From Victivallis vadensis (GTDB taxonomy: Bacteria > Verrucomicrobiota > Lentisphaeria > Victivallales > GWF2-50-93), in contig DYRX01000017.1 of NCBI GenBank assembly GCA_020718525.1, forward strand, positions 1,205 to 23,369: a stretch of DNA of 22,165 nucleotides, in the 5' to 3' direction. Below the pieces are notes generated by a model. It was not told where the DNA came from, made no database searches, and saw only the letters and a list, made by a program, of their open reading frames with translations. Positions 15,754 to 22,165 of the stretch are shown piece after piece. Positions within the stretch are counted from its first letter, which is position 1. Every line of letters starts with the position of its first letter. Both the position numbers and the translations under genes were made by a program.

Positions 15754-16773
15754 ATGGAAAAGAAACGCTTAAAGATTGCTCAGATTGGAATAGGACACAA
15801 CCATGCCCAGGCAAATATGGAGTCCCTGCGCAAACTTCAGGATTATTTTGAGATTCTAGGCGTGGTCGAATCCGATCCTGATTGGCTCGAGAAACGCGGA
15901 TCCCTCCCCTGCTACAGCGGTCTGAAATGGATGAGCGAAGCAGAACTTTTTTCAATCTCGGATCTCGATGCCGTTGCAATCGAAACCGACGGATTTGATC
16001 TGACTCCGACTGCAATAAGATGCGCAGAGCGCGGACTGCATATCCACATGGACAAGCCGGGTGGAGAGTCCCTCGAGGAATTCGCGAGGCTCCTCAATAT
16101 CTGCGAAATTCGCAGTCTTGCAATCCAGCTCGCCTACGTCTACCGCTACAATCCGGCACTGCGCTTTGCTGTCAATGCCGTCAGAAACGGCTGGCTCGGT
16201 GAAATATTTGAAATACACGCATCTATGAGCCGCTACGACGGGGACAATCCCGGCTACCGCAAATGGCTGTCCCAGTTCAAGGGCGGCGCAATGTACATAT
16301 TTGCAGGCTATCTCGTGGACATCGTAATTTCCATGCTGGGAGAGCCTTCTTCCGTTTCGCCTTTCCTGAAAGGAACCCGTGACGACGGTCTGATTGACAA
16401 CGGACTTGCCGTGATGGAGTATGAAAAAGCCAGCGCGACAATCAGAGTTTCCGTGGCGGAAGTTGACGGAATGAAGCATCGCCGCCTCATCGTATGCGGA
16501 ACAAACGGAACTGTCGAAATATGCCCCATCGAGCATCCCTGGGACCGCTACGACAAGGATCGCCTCTCTGCGAGGCTGACACTGAAGGACGCCGTTTCCG
16601 GGCATTCCTCCGGCACGCATGCAATTGACTGCGGAACCATGGGGGACCGCTATGCGCCGCAGTTGATCGAATTCGCAAAAATCATCAGGGGAGAAATGAA
16701 AAATCCATTCGGATTCAGGCACGAATATCTGGTTCAAAAATATCTACTTCTCGCTTCCGCCTGCAAAATCTAA
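15754..16773 (+). CDS. Gfo/Idh/MocA family NAD(P)-dependent oxidoreductase
   Basis: The 339-residue protein has the N-terminal Rossmann motif I-G-I-G-H-N-H-A-Q (about 11-19) and the family signature M-D-K-P-G-G-E in place of the usual E-K-P. A GFO_IDH_MocA C-terminal domain follows, with V-Y-R-Y-N-P-A and G-G-A-M-Y-I-F-A-G-Y-L-V-D. Such enzymes oxidise or reduce a hydroxyl of sugars, inositols or related acids. The gene begins 16 bases after the esterase and only a weak GGGA site precedes the ATG. In context it probably acts on the product of the esterase or on a related sugar. The length is normal for the family. It carries one copy of the CTGCGAAATTCGCAG palindrome. Confidence 0.85.
   Translation: MEKKRLKIAQIGIGHNHAQANMESLRKLQDYFEILGVVESDPDWLEKRGSLPCYSGLKWMSEAELFSISDLDAVAIETDGFDLTPTAIRCAERGLHIHMDKPGGESLEEFARLLNICEIRSLAIQLAYVYRYNPALRFAVNAVRNGWLGEIFEIHASMSRYDGDNPGYRKWLSQFKGGAMYIFAGYLVDIVISMLGEPSSVSPFLKGTRDDGLIDNGLAVMEYEKASATIRVSVAEVDGMKHRRLIVCGTNGTVEICPIEHPWDRYDKDRLSARLTLKDAVSGHSSGTHAIDCGTMGDRYAPQLIEFAKIIRGEMKNPFGFRHEYLVQKYLLLASACKI
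16101..16115. repeat. Palindrome copy 4, CTGCGAAATTCGCAG
   Basis: Identical over 15 bases to copy 3, but inside the Gfo/Idh/MocA gene with the core starting at codon position 2 (C-E-I-R-S). The unrelated gene and different codon phase exclude common protein ancestry as an explanation. Confidence 0.75.
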
Positions 16774-16790
16774 CTCCAAAGGTTCAACCC

Positions 16791-17756
16791 ATGTATGCGA
16801 TGCTGACAGACGAGCGCGGCAACTTCAAATGTACTCAGGTTCCCGAACCAGTCCTTGAAAAAGGTAAGACTCTGATAAAAGTCCATGCATGCGGGCTGAA
16901 CCGGGCTGATTTGCTCCAGCGCGCTGGAAAATATCCGCCGCCTCCGGGCTGGCCGCACTGGATGGGGCTTGAGCTTTCCGGAGAAGTCGCAGAATCTCTA
17001 CCAGGAAGCCGATGGAAAAGGGGAGACAAAGTTTGCGCTTTGCTAGGAGGAGGAGCCTACGCCGAAATGGTTCTGGTGCCCGAAGATTTGATCATGCCGG
17101 TTCCGCGCGGACTCCCTATGCCTGAAGCCGCAGGTCTCCCGGAAGTCTTTGCAACTGCCTATTTGAATCTCTGCCTCGAAGCTGGAATCAAGCCAGGAGA
17201 CACTGTTTTAATTCATGCCGGAGCAAGCGGGCTTGGCATCGCAACAATACAGCTTGCAAAAATTTTCGGAGCAAAAACAATAGCAACGGTCGGCTCGGAT
17301 GCAAAAGCCGCCGCTGTCAGAGAAATCGGAGCCGACATCGTGGTCAACCGAAAAAAGGAAGATCTGTCAAAAGTTCTTGATGAAAATCCTCCTGACATTG
17401 CTCTTGACTGCGTCGGGGGTGCGGAGCTCGGCAAGAACATTGAAAAACTTGCCAACGGAGGCCGCTGGATTCTGATTGCCACGCTCGGCGGAGAGCGGAG
17501 CGAAATTTCCCTGCGCCCATTTCTGAAACGGGGTCTGCGGCTGATTGGAAGCACGCTCAGAAGCCGCTCGAACGAGACAAAAGGTCTGATTCTGCGCGAG
17601 CTTGTCCGTAAAGTCTGGCCCGAAATCGAAGCAGGCAGATTGCGCCCCTCCTTATACAGGACCCTCCCTATGGCGGAAGCGGAGCTAGCGCATTCCATCC
17701 TGGAGAAAAATGAAAATATCGGCAAGGTAATTCTCAGCATCGTAAAAGAGGACTGA
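16791..17756 (+). CDS. NAD(P)H quinone oxidoreductase, PIG3-like
   Basis: This 321-residue medium-chain dehydrogenase/reductase belongs with the zinc-free quinone oxidoreductases of the TP53I3/PIG3 group. The supporting motifs are N-R-A-D-L-L-Q-R-A-G-K-Y-P-P-P-P-G near residue 40, H-A-G-A-S-G-L-G (nucleotide binding) near 143 and the late block L-I-G-S-T-L-R-S-R-S. The cysteine and histidine zinc ligands of alcohol dehydrogenases are absent. It should reduce quinones or other electrophilic carbonyls with NADPH in the cytoplasm. AAAGG lies eight bases before the ATG. It sits 17 bases after the Gfo/Idh gene and 7 bases before the SDR, consistent with one operon. Confidence 0.88.
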   Translation: MYAMLTDERGNFKCTQVPEPVLEKGKTLIKVHACGLNRADLLQRAGKYPPPPGWPHWMGLELSGEVAESLPGSRWKRGDKVCALLGGGAYAEMVLVPEDLIMPVPRGLPMPEAAGLPEVFATAYLNLCLEAGIKPGDTVLIHAGASGLGIATIQLAKIFGAKTIATVGSDAKAAAVREIGADIVVNRKKEDLSKVLDENPPDIALDCVGGAELGKNIEKLANGGRWILIATLGGERSEISLRPFLKRGLRLIGSTLRSRSNETKGLILRELVRKVWPEIEAGRLRPSLYRTLPMAEAELAHSILEKNENIGKVILSIVKED

Positions 17757-17763
17757 AATAAAA

Positions 17764-18498
17764 ATGAAGCTCAAAGACAAGACAGCGTTCATCACTGGTG
17801 CCGGACATGGGATTGGACGAGACATCGCAATAAGAATGGCGTCGGAAAAGGCGATGGTCGCTGTGACGGACCGCGATCTGGCTCTGGCCGAAGAGACAGT
17901 GAAAATCATTCGCGCCAATGGAGGGTCTGCGGAAGCATTCCATCTTGACGTGACAGATGCTCCGGCAATCAAATCCCTCATTGCCAAAATTCTGAAGGAG
18001 TCCGGAAAAATTGACATCCTTGTCAACAACGCCGGTGGAGGATGGAACGGCCCCATCTGGGAATACGACGAGGAAAAGTGGAACAGGACGATCAGCCTGA
18101 GTCTCACCAGCGTCTTCCTCTGCACTTTGTCCGTTGTTAAATCCATGATGGAAAACAAGTTCGGGCGCATAATCAATATCTCGTCCGTCGTAGGCGTCTC
18201 AGGCAAAAAGCACAGATCCGCATACTGTGCGGCAAAAGGCGGAATTATTTCAATGACAAAGACTTGGGCCATGGAGCTTGCGCCTTTTGGCATCACTGCG
18301 AACTGCATTTCTCCAGGTGCAATCGCGTCATACGAGCACATGAAGTGGGAGGAAGGTTGTTGGATGGGCAGATCCGGAAAGCCCGAAGACATAGGTGGCG
18401 CGGCGCTCTTCCTCGCCTCCTCCGAAGCCAGCTTCATCACCGGTCAGAATATTGTCATTGATGGCGGCCGCACACTCGGATTGAAGGGGGACTCCTGA
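17764..18498 (+). CDS. Short-chain dehydrogenase/reductase (SDR)
   Basis: The 244 residues carry the classical SDR signature: T-G-A-G-H-G-I-G (11-18) for cofactor binding, D-V-T-D (62-65), N-N-A-G (88-91), Ser141, Tyr154 and Lys158 (Y-C-A-A-K), then the C-terminal S-P-G-A and I-D-G-G. The conserved Asn of the N-S-Y-K tetrad, normally in an N-L-x-x-V-F context, appears to be Ser113 (S-L-T-S-V-F). The acidic D-R-D at 36-38 after beta-2 suggests NAD(H) preference, by family rule. The enzyme probably oxidises or reduces a sugar-acid or hydroxy-acid carbonyl. It is the last gene of the operon; the ATG follows the upstream stop by seven bases. The substrate is unknown. Confidence 0.88.
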   Translation: MKLKDKTAFITGAGHGIGRDIAIRMASEKAMVAVTDRDLALAEETVKIIRANGGSAEAFHLDVTDAPAIKSLIAKILKESGKIDILVNNAGGGWNGPIWEYDEEKWNRTISLSLTSVFLCTLSVVKSMMENKFGRIINISSVVGVSGKKHRSAYCAAKGGIISMTKTWAMELAPFGITANCISPGAIASYEHMKWEEGCWMGRSGKPEDIGGAALFLASSEASFITGQNIVIDGGRTLGLKGDS

Positions 18499-18581
18499 AC
18501 AAATATCTGCCCGTCTGGAATTCTAGACAGCTCGGTGAACATTTCTCCCGATCCCGTATTCACTTGACAGGAGACACGGTG

Positions 18582-18796
18582 ATGCCTAAAAAGAATGAAT
18601 TCATATACGATTTAATTACGTTAACTGCCGCAATTGTTTCTTTTTTCCATCCGTGCATTTCAAGACGTTTTACGATTTGCGCAAATCAGTCTTTGCCGCA
18701 TTCGGAAACTACTTGAGCGACGTGGCCGAAGTCATAAGAGTCATAAAAAAACTGAGACGCTGTGCGGAGCTTCAGCTTCTCGATGATAGTTTTTGA
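18582..18796 (+). pseudogene. Small gene apparently frameshifted at a T6 run
   Basis: AGGAG, eight bases before the ATG at 18582, is a strong ribosome binding site. The frame as written gives 44 residues (MPKKNEFIYDLITLTAAIVS...) and stops at 18716. If the T6 run at 18641-18646 had one more T, the frame would continue to the TGA at 18794-18796 and give a 71-residue protein. Its C-terminal part is rich in Arg, Lys, Val and Leu and looks helical (G-N-Y-L-S-D-V-A-E-V-I-R-V-I-K-K-L). The downstream frame is open from 18599 but lacks its own good start. No family is recognised. A real decayed gene, a sequencing error or phase variation would all fit. This occupies most of the 328-base gap between the SDR and rnhB; the rest (18499-18581) shows nothing clear. 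Confidence 0.4.
18674..18687. repeat. Perfect 14-base palindrome GATTTGCGCAAATC
   Basis: An exact even-length palindrome within the frameshifted small ORF region. It could be a dimeric regulator site, but only one copy was seen and no promoter is near. Confidence 0.35.
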
Positions 18797-18826
18797 GCAA
18801 AATAATGAAATTATTTATCTGAAAAA

Positions 18827-19486
18827 CTATAGCAGTCTTTCCCTATCGTCGCTTCCGAAATAATCCTTGATGGGGGCGAAGGACATTCTGTGCGCCTCAG
18901 AGGGACCATATTTTTTAATAGCCTCGATGTGCGCCTTTGTCCCGTAGCCTTTATGCTGGGCAAATCCGTATTGCGGAAAATTTTTGTCCAGTTCCTCCAT
19001 AATCCTGTCGCGGCTGACTTTCGCAATTATGCTTGCCGCGGCTATGCTTGCTGATTTGGAATCTCCCTTGACGATGAACTCGACGGGCTTCTTAAAACCG
19101 CGGAAGGCAATTCCGTCAACTAGATAGAGTTCGGCTTCCTGCAACTGCTCAGCCGCCATGATCATAGCCTTTTTCACAGATTCGAAAATGTTGATCCGGT
19201 CAATTTCAGAAGGGGAGATTTCTACAATAGAATATTTGAATCCATTCATTGAAAGGAGTTCGTCGAAGAGACTGTCTCTTTGTCGGGGACTCAATTTTTT
19301 CGAATCGTTGACCCGTGGATAATATTGGAGATTCTGGAGAAAGATTGCAGAGGCGACCACAAGAGGACCTGCAAGCGGTCCGCGTCCCGCCTCGTCAATT
19401 CCGGCAACAGAAAGAAGCCCCTTTTTCCAGAGGGTTCTTTCGAAGTCGAAAATGTCGAAATCTGAAGTGTTTTTTTCTTTTCTCAA
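18827..19486 (-). CDS. rnhB: Ribonuclease HII
   Basis: RNase HII cuts RNA strands in RNA-DNA hybrids, including single ribonucleotides in DNA. The 219 residues have the full active site: Asp31-Glu32 in G-I-D-E-A-G-R-G-P-L-A-G-P, Asp124 in Y-L-V-D-G, and Asp160 in the K-V-S-R-D that ends the block G-D-S-K-S-A-S-I-A-A-A-S-I-I-A. The start is a TTG at 19486-19484, chosen because GGAGG (19497-19493) sits six bases before it, an in-frame TAG lies upstream and no nearby ATG is in frame. The gene points the same way as the DUF362 gene but is separated from it by 183 bases. Confidence 0.95.
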   Translation of the reverse strand: MRKEKNTSDFDIFDFERTLWKKGLLSVAGIDEAGRGPLAGPLVVASAIFLQNLQYYPRVNDSKKLSPRQRDSLFDELLSMNGFKYSIVEISPSEIDRINIFESVKKAMIMAAEQLQEAELYLVDGIAFRGFKKPVEFIVKGDSKSASIAAASIIAKVSRDRIMEELDKNFPQYGFAQHKGYGTKAHIEAIKKYGPSEAHRMSFAPIKDYFGSDDRERLL

Positions 19487-19492
19487 CGCTTG

Positions 19493-19497
19493 CCTCC
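19493..19497 (-). promoter_or_regulatory. Ribosome binding site that fixes the rnhB TTG start
   Basis: GGAGG on the minus strand, six bases before the TTG. It decides the start because the frame offers no ATG near the N-terminal active-site Asp. Confidence 0.75.
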
Positions 19498-19669
19498 TTC
19501 CGGGGCGCTTTCTCTATTCCATTCGAGTTTCAGCCTCATTTATACGAGATCGCCGAAAATATACGCCAGGCATGCGAAATGGACAAGCTGGCTTGACAGA
19601 TTCTTGGCTGGGGATTGCGCCCATTCAATTCCCTGCCATTCCCTGGGCTGTGCTTGCGAGCCCATTAGA

Positions 19670-20818
19670 TTAACGCTTGCTGAACAATTTCCTAATCATG
19701 CCTGCCGGCGAGCGGATATCTATCGCGTGTCTGTCGCAAGATTCTATACAGCAGACACATACGATGCACTTTCTCTTGTCGAGAATGAAGCGTCCGCCGG
19801 AATCTTTCGTTATTGCGTTCTGACTGCACGCCTCGGCGCAACGTCCGCATCTCACGCAAAGAGACTGGTCAATGAATGGTCGCGCATTGAGAATGAGCGA
19901 GAGAGGATGAAAGATGAATTCAGGGAAGAAGTGCAGGAGTCTGGAGGATCCCAAAGGCGCGCGTATTTCAGAAAGTCGTGCGAATCCGTCCCCTGCCCTC
20001 TCGATTGCATCGGCAAAATTTTCCTTTCCACCCGAATATTTTGCGGCAAACGCTAGGAGGGGGATTTCGCTGTGAGAGTATCCGTAGAGCTCTGAAGCGC
20101 AGACATCAAGCGATATTTCATCGCTCGAGGCGAAGATCAGCCCGGACTTGAATGGATATCCATTGGAGGGACCGTTTCCTGCTAGGGACTCCACCGCATC
20201 CATCACCGTGAAATCCGAGCGCAGGACCGAATAGAGGGCGCCCAGGAATTCAGCCATCCTGCGCGGTGAGGAGAATTTTCCATGAAAATTGCTTTTTGCC
20301 GGTCCCGGAACGAGACCATACAAATTTTTGACGGCGCCAGTCATCTTAGTGAGCATGTGTGTCTTGAGCTTGGGAAGGTTGACAAGCGCGTCGAAATCGT
20401 CCAGATCCTTGAGAACCGGAACGATGCCGAAATCTGGAATTTCCAGCTTCTTTGCTTCCCGGAAAGGGAGGAGCCCGATGTCCTCTTCCCTAGCGACGGA
20501 GAGCATTCCTGTTTTGCTCCAAAGCTCCTGCGGAGAATAGTTACCTGCAGGGCTGTCGCCGAGGGAGATTTCCAAGGAGTCCGCCTTCGTATTTCTGCGA
20601 ATTTCGCGGACGACGGCGCGGACAATTTCCGGATGGGTCGTAACCGCCTCGGAGGGGTCTCTTGCACTCAGCAGATTTGGCTTGAGCAGTATTCTCTTCG
20701 CGTTCAGGACTTTATCCGGAAATCCGCCAAGATTATCAATGAGCCGCGAAATGGAGCTTTGTACGAGTTCTGAAGAATAGCCGGGACATGCTACGCATGC
20801 GACCGTTTTCTGGCTCAT
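19670..20818 (-). CDS. DUF362 protein with two C-terminal 4Fe-4S clusters
   Basis: The 382-residue protein has a DUF362 domain (about 1-300) with L-L-K-P-N-L-L, T-T-H-P-E-I-V, L-G-D-S-P and L-P-K-L-K-T-H-M motifs. A ferredoxin-like tail carries two Cys-x2-Cys-x2-Cys-x3-Cys sets (Cys321/324/327/331 and Cys351/354/357/361, with an extra Cys356), enough for two 4Fe-4S clusters. DUF362 ferredoxin proteins are common in anaerobes; their reaction is not established, so electron transfer is the only safe inference. The ATG overlaps the stop of the upstream CsgG-like gene (ATGA), so translation is coupled although one partner is exported and the other is not. Palindrome copy 5 lies in codons 71-74. 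Confidence 0.88.
   Translation of the reverse strand: MSQKTVACVACPGYSSELVQSSISRLIDNLGGFPDKVLNAKRILLKPNLLSARDPSEAVTTHPEIVRAVVREIRRNTKADSLEISLGDSPAGNYSPQELWSKTGMLSVAREEDIGLLPFREAKKLEIPDFGIVPVLKDLDDFDALVNLPKLKTHMLTKMTGAVKNLYGLVPGPAKSNFHGKFSSPRRMAEFLGALYSVLRSDFTVMDAVESLAGNGPSNGYPFKSGLIFASSDEISLDVCASELYGYSHSEIPLLAFAAKYSGGKENFADAIERAGDGFARLSEIRAPLGSSRLLHFFPEFIFHPLSLILNARPFIDQSLCVRCGRCAEACSQNAITKDSGGRFILDKRKCIVCVCCIESCDRHAIDIRSPAGMIRKLFSKR
20597..20607. repeat. Palindrome copy 5, core GCGAATTTCGC
   Basis: The 11-base core is perfect. The flanks (CT before, GG after) match the 15-base form at all but one position. It lies in the minus-strand DUF362 gene, with the core starting at codon position 2 (R-E-I-R). 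Confidence 0.65.
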
Positions 20819-21876
20819 TGAGGCAATTCGCCAGCCTGAGGCTCGGGTTCAAACTGGAGCGGCTTTTCCGAGGATCCCGGCGTTTCTGGAGCTGGATCTC
20901 TCGGAACTCTTCTCGGATCTTCCGGGAAGGATCCGCCCGGCATCGAAGGAAGCAATGGTTCCGTGACAGGTTCCACTTTCTGGACTTTTGCAATGCATCC
21001 CTTTGCAATGCCAAGATTTTCGCCTTCTATCTTCGCGTATGACTGCTTGGCATCGGATCTGACAAGAACCCCCTCTCCGACTTCAATCTCGTTGCGGAAA
21101 CTCTCTCCCGTGTCGTCGTCCTTCACCTCTTTGAAGGCGTAGAACTTGACACGGAGCCCTTCTTTGAATCCAGCGGGAAGACCTCTGTTGATAAGGACTT
21201 GGGCACCAGTGAGATCCAGAACTTTTGCCGGACGCATGAACGCAACGGAATCCTGGCAGAGGGAAGCGGCGACTTTTTTCGCAAGTTCCACGAGAGCGGA
21301 GTCGCTCCCCTGGAGACCAACGCCAGTTCTGCTGTTTTCGACAATTTCCTCCTGCGTCAACTGCGCTGTTGCGACATCCGGAAGAAGCTGTCCAGTCGTC
21401 GTGTCAACAATCTGCACAAGGGCGGAAAGATAGATTTTTCTTCTCATGGACTTGCGTTCAATAGCCTTGAAGTCGTCAACGTCAACAAGATCCTCGAAGC
21501 CGTCTATCTGCGGGAGTAGGACATATTTGGCGCCTGCCATTTTTCCGGCGACGGCGGCATTTTTGTCGTTGGGATCCACGGCGATGGAGGCAAAGCCCTG
21601 CTCCTGTTCGAGTTCCGCCTTTCTTTTGCGTTCGACAATCTGGAAGCTTCTAGTGTTGCTCAGCGCGGCAATGAACTGAGTGTCGAGAGACTGTGCGATA
21701 CGCTTAAGTATGAGCTCTTTTCCGGTGGCGGCGGCTGACTCGATTACAGAAGTCTGTATCTTAAGTTCGCCGATGTATATGCCGGACAAACTGCCTTGCG
21801 GAATATCCGTCTGCGCCAGAAGCCCAAATGTGGAGACTGCCAAAACTCCGATCAAAAACCTTTTCACCATTTTCAT
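20815..21876 (-). CDS. Exported CsgG/LpoB-like protein with proline-rich tail
   Basis: The 353 residues begin with a signal peptide (M-K-M-V-K-R-F-L-I-G-V-L-A-V-S-T-F-G-L-L-A-Q). There is no lipobox cysteine, unlike true CsgG or LpoB. The core, about 30-200, resembles the CsgG family fold: an N-terminal strand, then F-Q-I-V-E-R-K-R-K, G-A-K-Y-V-L-L-P-Q-I-D-G-F and an Y-L-S-A-L-V-Q-I-V-D-T-T-T-G strand. A C-terminal domain (about 215-300) follows, then a tail rich in Pro and Glu. Family members form outer-membrane pores or activate cell-wall synthases; which applies here cannot be told. AAAGGA precedes the ATG by about eight bases. It is the first visible gene of a pair, with DUF362 downstream by ATGA overlap. 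Confidence 0.75.
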   Translation of the reverse strand: MKMVKRFLIGVLAVSTFGLLAQTDIPQGSLSGIYIGELKIQTSVIESAAATGKELILKRIAQSLDTQFIAALSNTRSFQIVERKRKAELEQEQGFASIAVDPNDKNAAVAGKMAGAKYVLLPQIDGFEDLVDVDDFKAIERKSMRRKIYLSALVQIVDTTTGQLLPDVATAQLTQEEIVENSRTGVGLQGSDSALVELAKKVAASLCQDSVAFMRPAKVLDLTGAQVLINRGLPAGFKEGLRVKFYAFKEVKDDDTGESFRNEIEVGEGVLVRSDAKQSYAKIEGENLGIAKGCIAKVQKVEPVTEPLLPSMPGGSFPEDPRRVPRDPAPETPGSSEKPLQFEPEPQAGELPQ

Positions 21877-21929
21877 CTGAATATGTCCTTTTGATTATGT
21901 TTCTAGAACCACTTGGATCTCGATTGAAT

Positions 21930-22165
21930 TTATCTGACGGGGGAAGGGGGAAGCGGAGGGGAAGGGGGAACGGGGACAACCGGAAGAATAGGATCGTTTC
22001 CAGTGCGGACGAGAGTCGTCAGCCCCTCCTGAAAATGCTCGGAGCGGATATAGCTGTTCTTGAGTGCCGTCTCGATTCCGGAAGAAATCTTTTCCTTGGC
22101 ATCGGCATCTGCCTTGCTCTGCTCCTTGGCGATGTCAACGGTAGCTTCCCTTTCAAGCTTCTGCA
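21930..22165 (-). CDS. Partial protein C-terminus with charged helix and proline-rich tail
   Basis: The frame is open from the right edge of the window to the TAA at 21932-21930, giving the last 77 residues. The first part is Lys/Glu/Ala-rich and probably helical or coiled coil (K-L-E-R-E-A-T-V-D-I-A-K-E-Q-S-K-A-D-A-D-A-K-E-K as a pattern). The tail is a run of Pro, Val and Ser encoded by polypyrimidine-rich DNA. It lies about 50 bases upstream of the CsgG-like gene on the same strand, and both end in proline-rich tails, so they may work together in the periplasm. The family cannot be named from this fragment. Confidence 0.65.
   Translation of the reverse strand, partial: QKLEREATVDIAKEQSKADADAKEKISSGIETALKNSYIRSEHFQEGLTTLVRTGNDPILPVVPVPPSPPLPPSPVR

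Noticed and set aside
18574..18602. TTGACA with a TAAAAA box 17 bases on, as a plus-strand promoter
   Set aside because: Transcription would begin inside the small ORF, with no plus-strand gene after it; the -10 match is poor and the overlap with the AGGAG ribosome binding site is a better explanation.
19483..19665. Two tiny minus-strand ORFs (41 and 18 codons) before rnhB, the second overlapping its TTG start
   Set aside because: They are in the same frame, separated by a TAA directly before an ATG, have no recognisable sequence and no clear ribosome binding site for the first. A leader peptide is possible but unsupported.
1..22165. CRISPR, tRNA, rRNA, transposase, integrase, toxin-antitoxin or phage-defence genes
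   Set aside because: None was seen on reading the window; no spaced direct repeats or matching protein motifs were found.

Overview
The window looks like chromosomal DNA from a Gram-negative bacterium of intermediate GC content. LpxC (lipid A synthesis), signal peptides, a CsgG/LpoB-like periplasmic protein and a probable lipoprotein all point to a diderm envelope. The mix of a sialate O-acetylesterase, Big_9-type repeat proteins, a divergent MiaA and a FabZ-FabZ fusion beside lpxC suggests the PVC superphylum (Lentisphaerota or Kiritimatiellota-like). That placement is an inference; there is no rRNA or other marker here to settle it.

Layout. (1) 1-5311: two divergent exported proteins, a minus-strand fragment with a Kre9/KNH-like domain and a plus-strand 906-residue protein with six Big_9-like domains, then a secreted sialate O-acetylesterase. 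(2) 5333-8270: miaA on the minus strand, divergent from lpxC and a tandem FabZ-FabZ gene (lipid A and fatty acid supply). (3) 8383-11738: a double glycosyltransferase and a second glycosyltransferase joined by an ATGA overlap, probably for surface glycan synthesis. (4) 11739-12204: a repeat-rich non-coding gap ending in a good promoter. (5) 12205-18498: a five-gene run encoding a four-part persulfide/CoA-disulfide reductase fusion, an alpha/beta-hydrolase esterase, a Gfo/Idh/MocA oxidoreductase, a PIG3-like quinone oxidoreductase and an SDR. (6) 18499-18826: a gap holding a small gene that appears frameshifted at a T6 run. (7) 18827-22165: a minus-strand block with rnhB, a DUF362 dicluster ferredoxin protein overlapping a CsgG-like exported protein, and the C-terminus of another protein with a proline-rich tail.

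No mobile element, CRISPR array, tRNA, rRNA or defence system was recognised. The most unusual signal is at DNA level: the odd-length palindrome TGCGAAWTTCGCA (or its 11-base core) occurs five times, always inside genes and in all three codon phases, so protein sequence does not explain it. The most unusual gene is the FabZ-FabZ fusion, whose second half has lost the catalytic histidine but kept the glutamate, which suggests a one-active-site double hot-dog enzyme.
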